Shown one piece after another: positions 7,670 to 15,105 of a stretch of 20,254 bases of DNA; within the stretch, counting starts at the first letter, position 1; every line of letters begins with the position of its first letter. The notes under the pieces were generated by a model. That model did no database searches, had not been told where the DNA came from, and worked only from the letters and a program-made list of their open reading frames with translations. The position numbers were made by a program, and so were the translations under genes. The stretch is from NCBI GenBank assembly GCA_028287225.1, contig JAQBPZ010000320.1, positions 1 through 20,254 of the forward strand, read 5' to 3'. The stretch is from Gemmatimonadota bacterium (lineage in GTDB: Bacteria > Gemmatimonadota > Gemmatimonadetes > Gemmatimonadales > Gemmatimonadaceae).

Positions 7670-7912
7670 CTATGCCTTCCAGCTCAGTAGCGCGAGCTCC
7701 GCATCGGAGAGGTGCATCCAGTCCGCCGGAAACGCGCGCACTCGACGGACCGCGGCGTCGTTGGCGAAGATGAGCGACGTGCCGCTGCGACGATCGTAGG
7801 CGGAGAAGGCCTGTTCGAACACCCGCCACCGCAGGCCATCGGCATCGATGAACTCGCGCTCGGTCTGCGGTGCGTCGGTCGAGCTGTCGGCCGCGCCGTT
7901 CGCGTCGTTCAT
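7670..7912 (-). CDS. Small hypothetical protein, paralogue B of a tandem pair
   Basis: The 80-residue product starts MNDANGAADSSTDAPQ, an acidic polar tail. It continues with REFIDADGLRWRVFEQAF, a YDRRSGTSLIF strand, RRVRAFPADWMHL and a final helix ending LSWKA. This is the compact form of the domain found in paralogue A on the same strand 72 bp downstream. The shared REFIDA, W, RR and PxxW elements suggest a beta-sheet of three strands followed by one helix. The ATG at 7912 is preferred; an upstream start at 7996 would overlap the start of the divergent methyltransferase gene. No catalytic motif is visible. Function unknown. Confidence 0.7.
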   Translation of the reverse strand: MNDANGAADSSTDAPQTEREFIDADGLRWRVFEQAFSAYDRRSGTSLIFANDAAVRRVRAFPADWMHLSDAELALLSWKA

Positions 7913-8019
7913 GCAGTGCGCTTCTTTGGCGTGGTGGGAGGAGCGCGGAACCTCTGCGCAGACGAGAAAGTTGGTGCGTCCATCGCTCCAGGTCAATGCA
8001 TGCGCCGCCGGGAGGCCAC

Positions 8020-8808
8020 GTGTCCGTCTTTCCCGATCACTTCTCCAGCGCGGCCGCCGGCTATGCGGCCTACCGGCCGACGTACCCCGCTCCCCTGTTC
8101 ACCTGGCTGGCGGAGCGGGCGCCGTCGCGCGCCTGCGCCTGGGACTGTGCCGCCGGCAGCGGGCAGGCGGCCCTGGCCCTGGCCCCGCACTTCGACCTCG
8201 TCGTGGCAACCGACGCCAGCGCCGCGCAGGCGGCTCATGCCGAGCCCCGGCCGGGCGTCGCCTGGGCGGTGATGCGAGCGGAAGCGGTCGGGCTGCGCGA
8301 TGCAAGCGTCTCGCTGGTGTGCGTCGCCCAGGCACTCCATTGGCTCGACCGGCCGCGCTTCTACGCCGAGGCCCTCCGTGTGCTCCAGCCGGGCGGCATC
8401 CTGGCGGCGTGGCGCTACGGTCTGGCGACGATCGACGCGGACATCGACACGGTGATCGGACGCTTCTACCGGGAGACGGTCGGCCCGTACTGGCCTCCGG
8501 AGCGCGCCGTCGTGGACGCCGGCTATGGCACGCTCGACTTTCCGGTCGCGGACATGATCCCGCCGGCCTTCGAGATGGAGGCGTCCTGGACCCTCGCCCA
8601 GCTCGGCGGCTACCTGCGCACCTGGTCGGCGGTCACCCGGTACCGGCTGGCGCACCGTCAGGACCCGGTCACCCCCCTCCTTGGCGCGTTGCGGCCGCTG
8701 TGGGGCGTTCCTCGTCGCAGCCGTCGGGTGCGGTGGCCACTCGAGGTGCGGGTCGGGCGCGTGCCCGTCCTGGCAGCACCACCGCGCGAAGCGCAGGCCC
8801 GTTCGTGA
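8020..8808 (+). CDS. Class I SAM-dependent methyltransferase
   Basis: The 262-residue product begins near SVFPDHFSSAAAGYAAYRPTYP, the entry typical of small-molecule methyltransferases related to trans-aconitate methyltransferase and yeast Crg1. The SAM loop is AWDCAAGSGQAALAL (motif I), with VVATDAS after it. Motif IV/post is VSLVCVAQALHWLD, and LQPGGILAAW is the motif VI strand. The C-terminal part is the helical lid seen in this group. The substrate cannot be read from sequence. GGAGG at 8011-8015 lies 4 nt before the GTG at 8020. An ATG at 7996 adding eight residues is the alternative start. It is divergent from paralogue B, 107 bp apart, so the gap probably holds both promoters. Confidence 0.85.
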   Translation: MSVFPDHFSSAAAGYAAYRPTYPAPLFTWLAERAPSRACAWDCAAGSGQAALALAPHFDLVVATDASAAQAAHAEPRPGVAWAVMRAEAVGLRDASVSLVCVAQALHWLDRPRFYAEALRVLQPGGILAAWRYGLATIDADIDTVIGRFYRETVGPYWPPERAVVDAGYGTLDFPVADMIPPAFEMEASWTLAQLGGYLRTWSAVTRYRLAHRQDPVTPLLGALRPLWGVPRRSRRVRWPLEVRVGRVPVLAAPPREAQARS

Positions 8809-8844
8809 CCGGTCCGTCGGATCGGCGTCTTGAAGTCAACATTC

Positions 8845-8872
8845 GTGACATATGGGAGACACGTGCTAATGT
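8845..8872 (+). promoter_or_regulatory. Candidate sigma-70-like promoter
   Basis: GTGACA (8845-8850) matches TTGACA at five of six positions. A TAATGT box (8867-8872) follows after 16 bp. Transcription from here would yield a leader of about 345 nt before the lipoprotein gene at 9227. The -10 match is weak. Confidence 0.3.
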
Positions 8873-9148
8873 CAGGGCTCTTCTGACCGATACTCCCCGA
8901 TGGGGGTCCGCAGACCGCTTGTTCCGTGTCGCATAATGCCACTTTGCTCGCATGTTGCACGATTTTGCGTCGAGTAACGGTCGGTCATATCGATCGTACG
9001 TTGCGGACAGATTGCCCAGTTGGTAGGAGTCGGGCACCCGAACGAGGGACAGGATGACGGCATTGCAGCGGCGACCTGAAGTGGTCCTGGCATTGCCAAA
9101 GGGAGAGTCGCCGGGAGGACCGCCGAGGGTGGTTCCCGGGTCGCTGCT

Positions 9149-9166
9149 ACGTCGACCATTCGACGT
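9149..9166. repeat. Perfect inverted repeat ACGTCGA-N4-TCGACGT
   Basis: Two 7-bp arms flank a CCAT spacer, 60 bp before the lipoprotein start. Size and position suit a dimeric regulator's operator better than a terminator, since no T-run follows. No matching second copy was seen in the window. Confidence 0.4.
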
Positions 9167-9201
9167 CCTGGCCGACTGAGACATCCTTCTCCACTCCTGA
9201 A

Positions 9202-9222
9202 GAGCCGTTTCGGCTCGAGAGG
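9202..9222 (+). promoter_or_regulatory. Hairpin next to the lipoprotein ribosome site
   Basis: GAGCCG (9202-9207), a TTT loop and CGGCTC (9211-9216) form a compact 6-bp hairpin. It ends one base before the purine-rich AGAGG (9218-9222), which lies 4 nt ahead of the ATG at 9227. The hairpin could affect translation or mRNA stability. Confidence 0.35.
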
Positions 9223-9226
9223 TCCC

Positions 9227-9880
9227 ATGCGCTTGCCGACGAAGGCACGCTCCAAGTCACTCCTCACCACGGTCCTCGCCGGCGCGCTGCTCGCCGGCTG
9301 CGCCGGTGAGTCAACGGCGCCCGCGGTCAAGTCGGCGACCGCGAAGCAGTCGCGCACGTCGCCGTTCATCCCGAGCGCCGCCGCCAAGGCCCTCGTGGGT
9401 GTGGCGGATGGCAGGTACGAGTTCACGGTCGATCCCTCGCGGGATCAGTCGGTGAACCTCGGACCGAACTACCTGAGCATCCCGGCGAACGCGATCTGCG
9501 ACATCGCCACCTCGTCGTACGGCCCCGCGCACTGGAACGAGTCGTGTGTGCCGCAGGCTGATTCGGTGCGCATCACGGCCGTCGTCCGGAACTCCACGAG
9601 CGACCATCCGAGCATCGATTTCTACCCGGCGATGCGCTTCGCGCCGACCACGAACGTCGGCCTGTACGTGTACGTCCCCACCGGGATGGCAGCGTTCCAG
9701 AAGAACTGGATCATGAAGTATTGCAACGACGTGGGTGTCTGTGTCGACGAGTCGCTCGCGGACAGCGACCTCCGCTCGTTCGCCGATACCCAGAACCACA
9801 TGGTGTTCCGTCGGATCAAGCATTTCAGCGGCTATCTCGTCAGCATCGGCTTCCTTGAAGACCTCGCCGGCCTCCTCTAG
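9227..9880 (+). CDS. Secreted lipoprotein, possible ZU5-like domain
   Basis: The 217-residue product has a lipoprotein signal: basic start MRLPTKARSK, hydrophobic stretch, lipobox LLAGC with C25 as the lipidated cysteine. It should sit in the cell envelope. The mature part is beta-rich. LGPNYLSIPANAICD and SIDFYPAMRFAPTTNVGLYVYVP recall the strand pattern of ZU5 domains (IPxGA and F-P-x-x-F), but the match is weak. Four cysteines in the mature part (two in AICD and ESCV, two in KYCNDVGVCVD) could form two disulfides in the periplasm. The C-terminus reads IKHFSGYLVSIG. The next gene, 81 bp downstream, is a tiny lipoprotein that ends with a similar SGY motif. AGAGG 4 nt before the ATG supports the start. 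Function unknown. Confidence 0.75.
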   Translation: MRLPTKARSKSLLTTVLAGALLAGCAGESTAPAVKSATAKQSRTSPFIPSAAAKALVGVADGRYEFTVDPSRDQSVNLGPNYLSIPANAICDIATSSYGPAHWNESCVPQADSVRITAVVRNSTSDHPSIDFYPAMRFAPTTNVGLYVYVPTGMAAFQKNWIMKYCNDVGVCVDESLADSDLRSFADTQNHMVFRRIKHFSGYLVSIGFLEDLAGLL

Positions 9881-9961
9881 CCCGCTGTCGTACCACTCCC
9901 CCACTTGATCCTCAAACGGGCAGTCCGCGAAGCCGCGTGCTGCCGTAACCGGAGCCCATCC

Positions 9962-10141
9962 ATGCTACGTCGCATCGCCTTGACGCTGGTTCCCAGCGTC
10001 GTCGTCTTCACGCTTGCAGCCTGCCTCACCTCGTCGGTCGCGCCGCGCGCCGCGAGCAAGCTGGTCCGGACGCTGACCTCGACCACCGTGCCGGTTCCGC
10101 ATCTCGCGGCCCGGTCCGGCTACACCGTGGCGTCGAGCTGA
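9962..10141 (+). CDS. Very small lipoprotein (59 residues)
   Basis: The product starts MLRRIALTLVPSVVVFTLAAC: a basic start, a hydrophobic core and the lipobox LAAC with C21 as the lipidation site. Only 38 residues remain after cleavage, rich in Ser, Thr and Ala, ending HLAARSGYTVASS. The end resembles the SGYLVSIG end of the preceding lipoprotein, so it may be a shrunken relative. GGAG lies 7 nt before the ATG at 9962; an in-frame ATT at 9905 is less likely. The gene is followed by a strong hairpin terminator, which supports a real transcription unit with the 217-residue lipoprotein. It has no known function. A structural envelope lipoprotein or a pseudo-copy are both possible. Confidence 0.6.
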   Translation: MLRRIALTLVPSVVVFTLAACLTSSVAPRAASKLVRTLTSTTVPVPHLAARSGYTVASS

Positions 10142-10155
10142 ATCGATCGTCCTGA

Positions 10156-10192
10156 CCCTGGGCCGTCTCGCGTGATGCGGGGCGGCCCAGGG
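10156..10192 (+). terminator. Strong terminator hairpin after the lipoprotein pair
   Basis: CCCTGGGCCG (10156-10165) pairs perfectly with CGGCCCAGGG (10183-10192). The inner bases continue pairing with two G-T wobbles around a GTGAT loop, giving about 16 paired positions. CTCGTTT follows, a weak T-rich tail. It lies 14 bp after the small lipoprotein stop and should separate it from the large signalling gene. Confidence 0.65.
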
Positions 10193-10266
10193 GCTCGTTT
10201 GCCGGTGTCGACTCGAGCCGGCGAATCCCCTCCCCGCTAGTTCCCTCGGATCCCGGACGCATCTCC

Positions 10267-13200
10267 GTGGCAACGACGTCCGACGCGGCTGCCGCGGTGC
10301 GGCCCCCTCACCTCCGGCTCGTTGGCTCCCCCGCGGAGCAGTCCTCGACGCGTATCCTCATCGAGGAGGCGCGCTCGCTGGACAAGCTCGGCCGCCGGGC
10401 GGAAGCACGCATGCTGTACGAGCAGGCGCTGCGGAGCATCACGGTTCCCTCGCCGTCGCTCGCCTCGATGCTGCTGCGATGGATCGCGCGCACCTACGAG
10501 GTCGACGCCGATTACCAGGCCGCCGAGGACTGTGCCGAAGCCGCCGTCGCGACCGCCGAGCTGGGCGAGGAGCGCAATGCCCTGGGCCATGCGCTGAACG
10601 TCCTGGCCGCGGTGCGCTGGCGCCAGGGCGACCTGGACCACGCGCAGCAGCTGTTCCACGAAGCCCTCGAGCGCGGAACGAGCACCACCGATCCGCGGCT
10701 CCAGGTGGACGTGATGACCAACCTCGGATCGCTGGCCAGCATCCGTGGCGATTTCCGCGAGGCGCTCCGCTACTACCAGGACGCACTGGCCCACGGTCGC
10801 CTGTACGGGCTGCTCGACAACGTGGTGGTCACGCTCGAGGGCCTCGGCCTGGCCAACATGGCGCTCGGGCGCGTGGACGCCGCCGACGCCGCCTTCACCG
10901 AAGCCCTCACGATCGCCAATGCCCTCGGCGGACTCTCGTTCCGCATCTCCCTCGAGGTGAACTGCGCGGCGCTCCAGGTGGAGAAGCGCGACTTCGCCGA
11001 GGCGAAGCGCCGCTGCGACCGCGCCATGGCGCTGGCCGAGCACCTGGACGACGCCCGCGCCAACGGGGAGGCCGAGAAGGTCTACGGCATCATCGCGCGC
11101 GAGACCGGCGACCTGGCCGGTGCCGAGATGCACCTGACCAAGGCGCGGTCGATGGCGGCGTCCTCCAACAATCTGGCGCTCGAGGGTGACGCCAACCGCG
11201 AGCTCGCCGAGCTGTTCGGGCGTGTGGGCCGCAACCGCGAGACGCTGCAGGCACTCAACCGCGCGCACGCGTGCTTCACGCAGCTGCGCGCGCGGCACGA
11301 GCTGGCCGACGTGGGACGCCGGATGGCGCGGCTCGAGGGCGACTTCCTGGACGTCGTCCGGAAGTGGGGCGAATCGATCGAATCGAAGGACGTGCACACG
11401 CAGGGTCACTGCGAGCGCGTCGCCGACCTGGCCGGCGCCCTCGCGGCCAAGGCCGGCCTGGACGAGACCTCGCTGTTCTGGTTCCGCATCGGCGCCCTGC
11501 TGCACGACGTCGGCAAGCTGATCGTGCCCGCCGAGGTGCTCAACAAGCCGGGGAAGCTGTCCGACGAGGAGTGGGCGCTGGTGCGGCAGCATCCCGCCGC
11601 CGGCGAGCAGATGCTCGCCGACGTCCAGTTTCCGTGGGACGTCGCGCCGATGGTGCGCAGCCATCACGAGCGCTGGGACGGCGGCGGGTATCCCGACGGC
11701 CTCAAGGGCGAGAGCATCCCGCTGCCCGCGCGCATCCTGTGCGTGGCCGACGTCTACGATGCGCTGACGACGGAGCGCAGCTACAAGCGCGCCTTCTCCC
11801 AGCTCGAGGCCATCGAGATCATGCGGCGCGAGGTCGGCAAGCAGTTCGACCCGAGGCTGTTCACGCTGTTCGACGAGCTCATTCGCCGCGGCACGGTGAA
11901 CGCCCCGGCCGCCACGCAGCGCGCGCTCCCCCTCCGCCGAACCGGCGTTCAGTCCGCGGTGACGGTGAGCGAGGAGGATGACCTCACCGGCGCCCTCGTA
12001 CGCCGCGCCTTCGTGAACGTGACCGCCGCGGTGCTCGCCGAGCGCCGACGTACCGGGTCGCCGGTCTCGCTCATCGTCGTGGACGTGGACCAGTTCAAGA
12101 CGGTCAACGACACCTTCGGCCACCTGGCGGGCGACGATGCCCTGCGGCTGACCGTGGGCGTCATCCGCGAGCAGCTGCGTCCGGGCCAGTACGTGGGCCG
12201 CTACGCCGGCGACGAGTTCATCGTGCTGCTGCCGGGGCTCGACGCGGACGGGGCGCAGGTGGTGGCGGAGAACATCCGCCGGACCACGGCCGCGATGGAG
12301 ATCCCGCTCCGCGACGAACCGGATCGCAAGATGAGCGTGACGCTCTCGCTCGGCGTGGCGACGGCGCCGCAGCACGGCGAGACCTTCGAGACCATGTTCA
12401 CCGCCGCCGACCGCGCGCTGTTCGACGCCAAGCGCGACGGACGCGACAAGGTGGTGATGTCGGGGATGGGCAGCACCGGCACGCCCCAGCTGGTGCTGAA
12501 CCGGTTCGTCGGCCGCGGCGCCGAGATGCGCTCGCTCGTCACGGCGCTGGACCAGAGCGTGCACGGCGTGCCGCAGGTCCGGCTCGTCATCGGAGAGGCA
12601 GGAGTCGGCAAGTCCACGCTCCTGCGCCAGCTGCTGCCCGAGGCACGGCTGCGCGGGGCAGTCATCGTGACGGGCCGGTCGCTCGAGGCGGAGAGCCGCC
12701 CACCGTTCGGGGTGTGGGCCGAGGCGCTGGCCGCCGTGCACGATCTGGGGATCGCTCCCTCGGGGCAGTGGCCGCTGCTCGGCCGCATCGTTCCCGCGCT
12801 GCAGGATGGAACCGGGGCCGGGGCCGGCACCGCACCCGTGGATCCGGTGCATGGCCACCGGTTGCTCGAGGAGCTGGTGCTGTTCCTGCGCGGCGCGAGC
12901 GAGGCGCGTCCGCTGACGCTGGTGCTGGAAGACATGCACTGGGCCGACTCCGCGAGCTGGGATGCGCTGGAATACGTGCTGGCGCAGCTCACCACCGAGC
13001 GCGTGTGCATCGCGCTGACGATTCGCAGCGAGGAGGCGGCGTACGGGCCGGTTCGCGAGCGCCGCCAGCGCCTGTCGCGCGACGAGCGCGTGCGCGAGCT
13101 GCGGCTCGAGCGCCTCACGGCCACCGAGGTGCGTGAGTGGCTCCAGGGCGCGCTGCACCGCTCGGACCTGGGCGACGACCTGCTGGACTTCGTGCTGCGC

Positions 13201-15087
13201 CACACGGAGGGCAACTGCTTCCTGGTGATGCAGCTGCTGCGCACGATGTCGGAGGAGGGGGTGTTCACCCACGCGAACGGCACGTGGAACTGGACGATTC
13301 CCACGGCGCTCTCGCTGCCGGTCGGCATGACCGACCTGGTCGGCCGCCGGCTGTCGCGGGTGACGGCGGACGCCATGAAGATCCTCGTGACCGCCGCGGC
13401 GATCGGCCGCACCTTTTCCATCCCGCTGCTGACGGAAGCCGCCGACGTGAGCATGGACGAGGTGCTCGACGCGATCGACGCGGGGCTCACGACCTCGGTG
13501 CTGGAGCCGGCGCGCGACCACGACGACGACACCTACCAGTTTGCCCACGCGCTGCTGATCGATGCGGTGCTGCATTCGGTCAGTCCGGCGCGCCAGCGGA
13601 TGAAGCACGAGCGCATCGGCGACGTGCTGGTTCGCCGCTCGCCGGAGGCGATCGACGAGATCGCCTCCCACTACGCGGCGAGCAGCAACTCGGAGAAGGC
13701 GTACCTCTGGTGCCGGAACGCCGCGGTGCGCGCCATGTCGCTGTATGCGCTGGACGAGGCGGCGGAATTCCTGCGTCGCGCCCTCCGGCACGCCGCCACG
13801 GACGAGCAGCGCGTCTCGGTGCACGACGACCTCGCGCGCGCCGCCGAGCAGTCCGGACGCTGGGCCGACGTGGAGCGCGCGTGTGATGCGATCCTCGTCT
13901 CGCCCAGCGTGGCGGGCGTGGCATCGCGGACGCTGCCCATCGAGCTGCGCCGCCTGCAGGCCCGCGTCCGCCTTGGCGAGGGACCGCGCGAGACGGAGGG
14001 CGAGTGCCGCGCGCTGCTGAAGTCGGCGGAGCAGAGCGGCACCACGGCGGACGTCGTGCAGACGCGGTCCCTGCTGGTCCAGACCCTCTCGCGCCTCGGC
14101 GAGGACGACGAGGCCATCCGGATCGCCGAGGGGTCCGTGTCCCTGGCCGACGAGAGCGGCGACGACGCCCTGGGGTGCGAGGCGATGTATCGCCTCGGGA
14201 TGACGCTGAGCTCCCTGCAGCCCGCCGCGGCGATCGCGCTGCTGAACCGGCTCGTGGTGCGCGCGCGGGCCCGAGGCGACCGCGTGCTCGAGGCGCGCGT
14301 CTTCATCTCCATCGGCATCGCCTGCTCGTACATGGAGGACAGCGCGGGGGCGGCGGAAGCGATGCGGGCCGCGCTCGCCATCTCGCGCGATGCACAGGCA
14401 CTCGACCTCGCGGCGAACGCGCTGACGAACCTGGGCGTGATCTGGCTGCGGAGCGGTGACTTCGAGATGGCGCACGAGGCGCTGCACGAGGCGCTGCGCA
14501 TGTACATCACGCTCCGCAACAACACGAACCGGCTCGCGGTGCTCTACAACATCGCGAACCTGGAGAACGAGCGTGGCGATGCGCTCGAGGCGGCACGCCT
14601 CTACCGCGAGACCAGCCTCCTCGCCGACCAGCTCGGCCAGGATGACATCGCCGTGGGCGCGCAGGCGGGCATCGGCCTGGCGGCGCTGCGGCTCAACGAC
14701 ATTCCCGGTGCGCTCGTGGCCCTCACGGCCGCCGAGCACCGCTTCGCGGAACGCGCCGACTGGTGGTTCCAGGGACGCGAGCTGCTCGAGTCCCTCGTGA
14801 TCCGGCTCTATGCCGAAAGCGCGCGGTTCGATGAAGCGCTGCCGCGCTTCTGGGTGGCCGTGGAGCAGCTCGAGAAGTTCAACGTGTACGCTGCGGCCTG
14901 GCTGGTCTCCGACTGTGCGGCGGCGATCGCCGGCCACGACCCGAGCGTGTGGGCCACGGTGGCGCGCCTGGGCGAGCACAGCACGGTGCAGCGGTTCGCG
15001 CCCCTCTCCGCCCGCTTCACGGCGCTGCGCGACATGTCGGAGCGACTGCCGGCCGTACGCTTCGCCGCCGCCGACGAGAGCGAGTAG
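10267..15087 (+). CDS. Giant c-di-GMP signalling protein: TPR, HD-GYP, GGDEF, STAND ATPase, TPR
   Basis: The 1606-residue product has five parts. Residues 30-350 hold about eight TPR-like helical repeats. Residues 360-545 are an HD-GYP domain with HDVGK (413-417), H442, HHERW (466-470), GGGYP and D494, so it should hydrolyse c-di-GMP. Residues 570-733 are a GGDEF domain with D606, FKTVND (610-615) and signature AGDEF (647-651); A for G is tolerated in many active cyclases. The product-inhibition site reads RPGQ, not RxxD. Residues 745-1110 are a STAND/AAA_16 ATPase with Walker A GEAGVGKST (776-784) and Walker B LVLEDMHWAD (885-894). The rest is TPR-like to the end, with no DNA-binding domain. 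There is no signal or membrane segment, so it is cytoplasmic. Start GTG at 10267; ribosome site weak. Confidence 0.9.
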   Translation: MATTSDAAAAVRPPHLRLVGSPAEQSSTRILIEEARSLDKLGRRAEARMLYEQALRSITVPSPSLASMLLRWIARTYEVDADYQAAEDCAEAAVATAELGEERNALGHALNVLAAVRWRQGDLDHAQQLFHEALERGTSTTDPRLQVDVMTNLGSLASIRGDFREALRYYQDALAHGRLYGLLDNVVVTLEGLGLANMALGRVDAADAAFTEALTIANALGGLSFRISLEVNCAALQVEKRDFAEAKRRCDRAMALAEHLDDARANGEAEKVYGIIARETGDLAGAEMHLTKARSMAASSNNLALEGDANRELAELFGRVGRNRETLQALNRAHACFTQLRARHELADVGRRMARLEGDFLDVVRKWGESIESKDVHTQGHCERVADLAGALAAKAGLDETSLFWFRIGALLHDVGKLIVPAEVLNKPGKLSDEEWALVRQHPAAGEQMLADVQFPWDVAPMVRSHHERWDGGGYPDGLKGESIPLPARILCVADVYDALTTERSYKRAFSQLEAIEIMRREVGKQFDPRLFTLFDELIRRGTVNAPAATQRALPLRRTGVQSAVTVSEEDDLTGALVRRAFVNVTAAVLAERRRTGSPVSLIVVDVDQFKTVNDTFGHLAGDDALRLTVGVIREQLRPGQYVGRYAGDEFIVLLPGLDADGAQVVAENIRRTTAAMEIPLRDEPDRKMSVTLSLGVATAPQHGETFETMFTAADRALFDAKRDGRDKVVMSGMGSTGTPQLVLNRFVGRGAEMRSLVTALDQSVHGVPQVRLVIGEAGVGKSTLLRQLLPEARLRGAVIVTGRSLEAESRPPFGVWAEALAAVHDLGIAPSGQWPLLGRIVPALQDGTGAGAGTAPVDPVHGHRLLEELVLFLRGASEARPLTLVLEDMHWADSASWDALEYVLAQLTTERVCIALTIRSEEAAYGPVRERRQRLSRDERVRELRLERLTATEVREWLQGALHRSDLGDDLLDFVLRHTEGNCFLVMQLLRTMSEEGVFTHANGTWNWTIPTALSLPVGMTDLVGRRLSRVTADAMKILVTAAAIGRTFSIPLLTEAADVSMDEVLDAIDAGLTTSVLEPARDHDDDTYQFAHALLIDAVLHSVSPARQRMKHERIGDVLVRRSPEAIDEIASHYAASSNSEKAYLWCRNAAVRAMSLYALDEAAEFLRRALRHAATDEQRVSVHDDLARAAEQSGRWADVERACDAILVSPSVAGVASRTLPIELRRLQARVRLGEGPRETEGECRALLKSAEQSGTTADVVQTRSLLVQTLSRLGEDDEAIRIAEGSVSLADESGDDALGCEAMYRLGMTLSSLQPAAAIALLNRLVVRARARGDRVLEARVFISIGIACSYMEDSAGAAEAMRAALAISRDAQALDLAANALTNLGVIWLRSGDFEMAHEALHEALRMYITLRNNTNRLAVLYNIANLENERGDALEAARLYRETSLLADQLGQDDIAVGAQAGIGLAALRLNDIPGALVALTAAEHRFAERADWWFQGRELLESLVIRLYAESARFDEALPRFWVAVEQLEKFNVYAAAWLVSDCAAAIAGHDPSVWATVARLGEHSTVQRFAPLSARFTALRDMSERLPAVRFAAADESE

Positions 15088-15105
15088 CCGCGCGACGAGC
15101 CGGGG

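Larger units (their letters stand above)
8809..9226. other. 418-bp AT-richer non-coding region
   Basis: This stretch is plainly less GC-rich than the genes around it and has no frame with consistent G/C third positions. It contains a candidate promoter (8845-8872), an inverted repeat (9149-9166) and a small hairpin next to the lipoprotein start (9202-9216). A 41-codon frame from the ATG at 9054, preceded by GAGGGACAGG, is possible but shows no coding bias. The region could be a long 5' leader of the lipoprotein gene, an uncharacterised RNA or degraded sequence. Confidence 0.5.

Noticed and set aside
8869..8887. TGTCA with a nearby TGACC in the non-coding block as a third operator
   Set aside because: The spacing is longer (9 bp) and the second half-site is imperfect, so it does not match the pattern of the two good copies.
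9054..9179. A 41-codon frame with GAGGGACAGG before its ATG
   Set aside because: No third-position G/C bias, no signal or domain, and the ribosome-like purines run directly into the ATG. Noted only as a possibility.
10237..14979. A minus-strand open frame of about 1580 codons opposite the giant signalling gene
   Set aside because: It has no recognisable domain and is full of His, Arg and Gln runs, typical of the antisense of a GC-rich gene. The plus strand carries clear HD-GYP, GGDEF and Walker motifs.
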